A stretch of 17,234 bases of DNA from Candidatus Rokuibacteriota bacterium (GTDB lineage: Bacteria; Methylomirabilota; Methylomirabilia; Rokubacteriales; CSP1-6): assembly GCA_003221595.1 (NCBI GenBank), contig QHSM01000330.1:1-17234 (forward strand). Direction: 5' to 3'. A program made the translations under genes and the position numbers. A model generated the notes under the pieces. It saw only the letters and a program-made list of their open reading frames with translations. It was not told the DNA's origin and made no database searches. Below are positions 14,021-17,234 of the stretch, one piece after another (the first letter of the stretch is position 1; every line of letters begins with the position of its first letter).

Positions 14021-14959
14021 TCAGGCTTTCGCCACCGCTTTCTTGCCCCGACGGAGCCGGCCCTCGATGTAGTTGGTCCAGTCGACGACCAGCGCCGCCG
14101 CCACGTAGGTCGTGGAATACGTCCCGGTGATGACTCCGACGAAGAGGACGAACGCGAAATCCTCGAGCGTCCGGCCGCCGAAGAAGAGCAGGACGGCCGC
14201 CGAGAAGAAGGTCGTGAGCGAGGTCAGGATGGTCCGCGACAGGGTCTGGTTGACCGCGTCGTTCATCTGCTGCGCGAAGGTGCGCCCCTTCGGGACGAAC
14301 TTGCCGCGGTTCTCGCGGAGCCGGTCGTAGGCGACGATCGTGTCGTTGACCGAGTAGCCGATGATCGTCAGGAGCGCCGCCAGCACCGGAAGCGAGAACT
14401 CGCGGTTGGTGATCGACAGCCCGCCGAGGCAGACGATCACGTCGTGGCAGACGGCGATGACGGCGGCAACCCCGCCCCGCATATCGAAGCGAAAAGCCAG
14501 ATAGATGGCGATCCAGATGAGGCCGGCCAGCACGAGGTACAGCGCCTGGAGCTGCAGCTCCCGCCCCACTTGAGGCCCCACGAACTCGACGCGTCGGATC
14601 TCGAACTTGCCCAGGCTGTCGTTGGCGCTCAGGGCCCCCTGGACGCGCCGGGAGATCTCTTCCGAGCCGACCGCCGCCAGCGGCAGCCGGATGATGAACT
14701 CCAGGGCGTCGCCGAATTGCTGGATGATGCTCTCGCCGAGCTGGATCGTAGCCAGGTTGGTCCGGATCTGGGCGATGGTCGGCGCGCGCTCGAACCGCAC
14801 CTGGATCAGCGTGCCGCCGGTGAAGTCGATGTCGTAGCGCAGCCCGCCCCGCGCGGCCAGCGAGATCAGCGCAATCAGCGTGAAGGCGATCGAGGCGATG
14901 TACGCCCACTTTCGCTTGCCGATGAAGTCGTAGTTTGGATTCCGAAAGAGCTCGATCAA
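14021..14959 (-). CDS. secF: Protein translocase subunit SecF
   Basis: A 312-residue inner-membrane protein that works with SecD to drive late steps of Sec export using the proton motive force. The first membrane helix is about 18-36. The periplasmic-domain entry motif is YDIDFTGGTL (42-51), and EFVGPQVGRELQLQAL (125-140) leads into five more helices. The conserved SecF signature GYSVNDTIVAYDRLREN is at 201-217. The basic tail ends RLRRGKKAVAKA. The start is TTG at 14959, overlapping the secD TGA (TTGA), giving MIELFRNPNYDFIGKRK, a typical SecF opening. A longer open frame continues upstream inside secD but is not used. Translation is likely coupled to secD. Confidence 0.95.
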   Translation of the reverse strand: MIELFRNPNYDFIGKRKWAYIASIAFTLIALISLAARGGLRYDIDFTGGTLIQVRFERAPTIAQIRTNLATIQLGESIIQQFGDALEFIIRLPLAAVGSEEISRRVQGALSANDSLGKFEIRRVEFVGPQVGRELQLQALYLVLAGLIWIAIYLAFRFDMRGGVAAVIAVCHDVIVCLGGLSITNREFSLPVLAALLTIIGYSVNDTIVAYDRLRENRGKFVPKGRTFAQQMNDAVNQTLSRTILTSLTTFFSAAVLLFFGGRTLEDFAFVLFVGVITGTYSTTYVAAALVVDWTNYIEGRLRRGKKAVAKA

Positions 14960-16512
14960 ATCGAGACCTGCTCGAGCTTGCGCCGGCCCATGTACACCAG
15001 GTCGAAGAGCAGACGCGTGAAGAAGTACGCGGTGAAGAGGCTCGCGCCGAGTCCGATGAACAGCGAGACGCCGAAGCCCTTGACGGAGCTGGTGCCGAAG
15101 GACAGCAGGATGATGGCGGTCCCCATGACCGTCAGGTGCGTGTCGACGATCGTCCGGAACGCGCGCCGGAATCCGGCTTCGACGGCGGAGCGCGGCGACT
15201 TGCCCAGCCGCAACTCCTCGCGGATCCGCTCGAAGATCAGGATGTTCGTGTCCACGGCCATGCCGACCGTGAGCGCGATGCCGGCAAGGCCCGGCAGGGT
15301 CAGGGTCGCGCGGATGGCCGCCATGAACGCGAAGAGCATCAGGAGGTTCAGGCCCAGCGCCACGTCCGCGATGAGCCCGGAGAGCCGGTAGTAGACGAGC
15401 ATGAAGATGAACACGATGACCGCCGAGGCGGTGATGGCGATCAGCCCCTGCCGGATGGAATCGGCGCCCAGCGACGGACCGACCGTCCGCTCCTCGAGGA
15501 GCACCACCGGCGCGGGCAAGGCGCCGGCGCGCAGCACGATGGCCAGGTCGCGCGCGTCGTCGACCGTGAAGTGGCCGGTGATGACCGCGCGGCCGCTGGG
15601 GATGCGCTCGTTGATGCGCGGCGCCGAGTACACGTTGCCGTCGAGGACGATCGCCAGGCGCTTGCCGACGTTCTGCTCGGTGAGCTCGCCGAAGATCCGT
15701 GTGCCGGCCGACGTGAACTCGATGGCCACCTGCCAGTTGCCGAGCGAGTTCGGGTCGGCCTGCACCTCGGCGCGCGTCAGCTCCGCTCCGGTGAGCAAGG
15801 TCCGCCTCTGGACCACGTAGGGCACCTTGCGCTCGGCCTTGGTCTGCTTGTCGGTCTCCCGCCCGTAGAGGAGCTCGGAGGTCTCCGGAAGCTGACCGGC
15901 CAGCGCCTGCTCGACCGAGGTCTGCTCGTCGAGCATCTTGAACTCGAGGAGCGCGGTCTTGCCGATGAGGGCCTTCGCGCGCGCCGGATCCTGGATCCCC
16001 GGCAGCTGGATCAGGATCTGGTCGGCGCCCTGGCGCGTGATCGTCGGCTCGGCCACGCCGAACTGATCGACGCGGTTGCGGATCGTCTCGAGCCCCTGGC
16101 GGACGGCGTCGTCGCGGAGCTGGTTGATCTGCCGCTCGACCATCACGAGCTTGAAGCGCCCGGCCGCCTGGTTCTCGTCGCGCCGCGTGAAGGTGGAGAA
16201 CTCGGCCACCGCGGTGAGCGCGTCGTTCCACGACTGCGGACTGGCCAGCTCCACCTGGATCGTCGAGTTGCCCTCCCGCGCGATTCGCTGGACACCGATG
16301 CCCTTGCGCTCGAGCGCCCTCTTGAGATCTTCGGCGGTGCGGTCGGTCTGGCTGGCGACGTGCTTGTCAGCCTCCACGCCGAGCATGAGGTGGATCCCGC
16401 CCTGCAGATCGAGTCCGAGGTTGAGGGCCCGCTTCAGGGGGTACAGGTACCAGACCGATACGGCCACGACGAGGAGCACGAACGCGATCCGCACCCGGAG
16501 GTGCCTAGGCAT
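14956..16512 (-). CDS. secD: Protein translocase subunit SecD
   Basis: A 518-residue inner-membrane component of the SecDF accessory complex. The first helix is about 8-25, followed by LGLDLQGGIHL (32-42), the family's N-terminal motif. A large periplasmic domain follows (about 45-345) with TIRNRVDQFGVAEPTI and ILIQLPGI. Five membrane helices occupy about 354-505, including GMAVDTNILIFERIREE (417-433) with the proton-path aspartate. Length is normal for SecD as a separate protein. The ATG lies inside the end of yajC, an 8-base overlap. It functions with SecF and YajC. Confidence 0.96.
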   Translation of the reverse strand: MPRHLRVRIAFVLLVVAVSVWYLYPLKRALNLGLDLQGGIHLMLGVEADKHVASQTDRTAEDLKRALERKGIGVQRIAREGNSTIQVELASPQSWNDALTAVAEFSTFTRRDENQAAGRFKLVMVERQINQLRDDAVRQGLETIRNRVDQFGVAEPTITRQGADQILIQLPGIQDPARAKALIGKTALLEFKMLDEQTSVEQALAGQLPETSELLYGRETDKQTKAERKVPYVVQRRTLLTGAELTRAEVQADPNSLGNWQVAIEFTSAGTRIFGELTEQNVGKRLAIVLDGNVYSAPRINERIPSGRAVITGHFTVDDARDLAIVLRAGALPAPVVLLEERTVGPSLGADSIRQGLIAITASAVIVFIFMLVYYRLSGLIADVALGLNLLMLFAFMAAIRATLTLPGLAGIALTVGMAVDTNILIFERIREELRLGKSPRSAVEAGFRRAFRTIVDTHLTVMGTAIILLSFGTSSVKGFGVSLFIGLGASLFTAYFFTRLLFDLVYMGRRKLEQVSI

Positions 16513-16837
16513 CCTTCTCGCCCTGCCCCGCCACGACGCGGCCGATGGCGGAGCGGTCGAATTCGAGCTTCACCTGATCGGCGACCCGCAAGACGACGGT
16601 GTGGTCGTTCAGCCCGGTGACGGTTCCGTGCATTCCGCTGGTCGTCACCACGCGGTCGCCCCGCTTCATCGACGCCAGCATCCGCTCGCGCTCCTGCTTC
16701 TGCTTCTGCTGCGGACGGAGCAGGAGGAAGTAGAAGATGGCGAGCATCGACGCCACCATGACGATGGTGGGCAGCATGCTCTGCGCGCCGCCGCCCGGCG
16801 GCGCCGCGGCCGCGTACGCGAGATCAGGAAAGAGCAT
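16505..16837 (-). CDS. yajC: Preprotein translocase subunit YajC
   Basis: A 110-residue single-pass membrane protein that associates with SecDF. A short alanine/glycine-rich N-terminus leads into a transmembrane helix (about 22-40, TIVMVASMLAIFYFLLL) followed by the conserved RPQQKQKQERERML. A small cytosolic beta domain carries the family pattern KRGDRVVTTSGMHGTVTGL. The ATG has GGAGG 11 bases upstream; that site lies in a 12-base palindrome (CGGAGGCCTCCG, 16843-16854). It starts 23 bases after the tgt stop, the standard tgt-yajC-secD-secF order. Confidence 0.96.
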   Translation of the reverse strand: MLFPDLAYAAAAPPGGGAQSMLPTIVMVASMLAIFYFLLLRPQQKQKQERERMLASMKRGDRVVTTSGMHGTVTGLNDHTVVLRVADQVKLEFDRSAIGRVVAGQGEKDA

Positions 16838-16860
16838 CGAGTCGGAGGCCTCCGGGGACG

Positions 16861-17234
16861 TTAGTCGCGCGAAACATCAACGGATGATACTGCATAACGC
16901 GCGAAAAACCGAGCCTGGAATGGCCCGAAGCCGCCCGCCGCGATCGCCGCGCGCATGTCGCGCACGAGCCGAAGAAAGAACGTCACGTTGTGGAGCGTCA
17001 GCAGCCGATACGCCAAGAGCTCGCTCGACATGAAGAGGTGGCGCAGGTAGGCGCGCGAGAAGCCGCGGCAGGCGTAGCACGCGCATTCGGCGTCCAGCGG
17101 CGCGGCGTCCTTCGCGTAGCGCGCCTGCTTCAGCGTCAGCGGCCCGTCCGCGGTGAAGGCCTGGCCGTTGCGCGCGTTGCGCGTGGGCAGGACGCAATCG
17201 AACATGTCCACGCCGCGCGCCACCGACGCGACGA
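16861..17234 (-). CDS. tgt: tRNA-guanine transglycosylase, C-terminal part
   Basis: The last 124 residues of the enzyme that exchanges guanine-34 for preQ1 in the queuosine pathway. The catalytic-loop region is present as VARGVDMFDCVLPTRNARNG, containing the conserved aspartates of the active site. The zinc site follows as CACYACRGFSRAYLRHL (C-x-C-x2-C) with the histidine in LTLHN. The frame is open to the right edge, and the GTG at 17223 is an internal valine codon, not a start. The C-terminus ends SSVDVSRD. It heads the visible part of the yajC-secD-secF operon; queA would be expected next, outside the window. Confidence 0.96.
   Translation of the reverse strand, partial: VASVARGVDMFDCVLPTRNARNGQAFTADGPLTLKQARYAKDAAPLDAECACYACRGFSRAYLRHLFMSSELLAYRLLTLHNVTFFLRLVRDMRAAIAAGGFGPFQARFFARYAVSSVDVSRD

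Noticed and set aside
14960..16231. Long minus-strand frame extending upstream of secF inside secD
   Set aside because: The upstream 420 or so residues are arginine/alanine-rich shadow sequence of secD; only the part after TTG at 14959 is SecF.
14935..16620. Plus-strand open frame of 561 codons opposite secD
   Set aside because: secD, secF and yajC are unambiguous on the other strand, and this product is charged low-complexity sequence.
16843..16854. Palindrome CGGAGGCCTCCG covering the yajC ribosome site
   Set aside because: As RNA it can form only a 4-bp stem with a GGCC loop, too weak to claim regulation.
1..17234. Search for tRNA, rRNA, CRISPR array, insertion sequence, integrase or attachment-site repeats
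   Set aside because: I found none by reading: no repeated spacer pattern, no transposase-like product, and no cloverleaf-like segment in the short intergenic gaps.

Overview
This window is GC-rich bacterial chromosome and is almost entirely coding. Protein-level resemblance and gene order suggest an uncultured-type lineage near Methylomirabilota/Rokubacteria or the former Deltaproteobacteria; this is an inference without a database search. All genes but one (rpmB) lie on the minus strand. Seven of the 16 ordinary protein genes start with GTG or TTG rather than ATG, and three of those starts sit inside the stop codon of the preceding gene.

In minus-strand transcription order (high to low coordinates) the layout is as follows. 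(1) 17234-14021: tgt (partial)-yajC-secD-secF, the classic queuosine and Sec-accessory cluster, closed by an AT-rich hairpin at 13985-14010. (2) 13978-11837: a bifunctional (p)ppGpp synthetase/hydrolase. (3) 11808-9754: a minimal zincin metalloprotease, abutting a 559-residue unrecognised protein with a GNAT-like segment. (4) 9753-8361: an accessory-looking island. It holds a good sigma-70-type promoter, a 22-bp palindrome covering its start point, an AbiEi-like winged-helix protein with no toxin partner, two tandem lysine-rich micro-ORFs with near-ideal Shine-Dalgarno sequences, and a perfect 12-bp GC hairpin shared with the convergent rpmB. (5) 8348-8157 (+): rpmB, divergent from recG. (6) 8094-3632: recG-rsmD-coaD-aspC, a conserved housekeeping order. 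(7) 3576-1: a CoxG-like SRPBCC protein, a PaaK-like CoA ligase, a zinc-type alcohol dehydrogenase/quinone reductase and an AMP-forming acyl-CoA synthetase (cut by the window edge). These are packed with 4-base overlaps and read as one catabolic or CoA-thioester operon.

The most unusual part is 8435-9691. A regulator-like gene has its own operator-like palindrome and is followed by two independent micro-ORFs encoding MKKKATKKKKGR and MKKKAKKKKK. Nothing else in the window looks mobile, and I saw no tRNA, rRNA, CRISPR array, insertion sequence or prophage gene.
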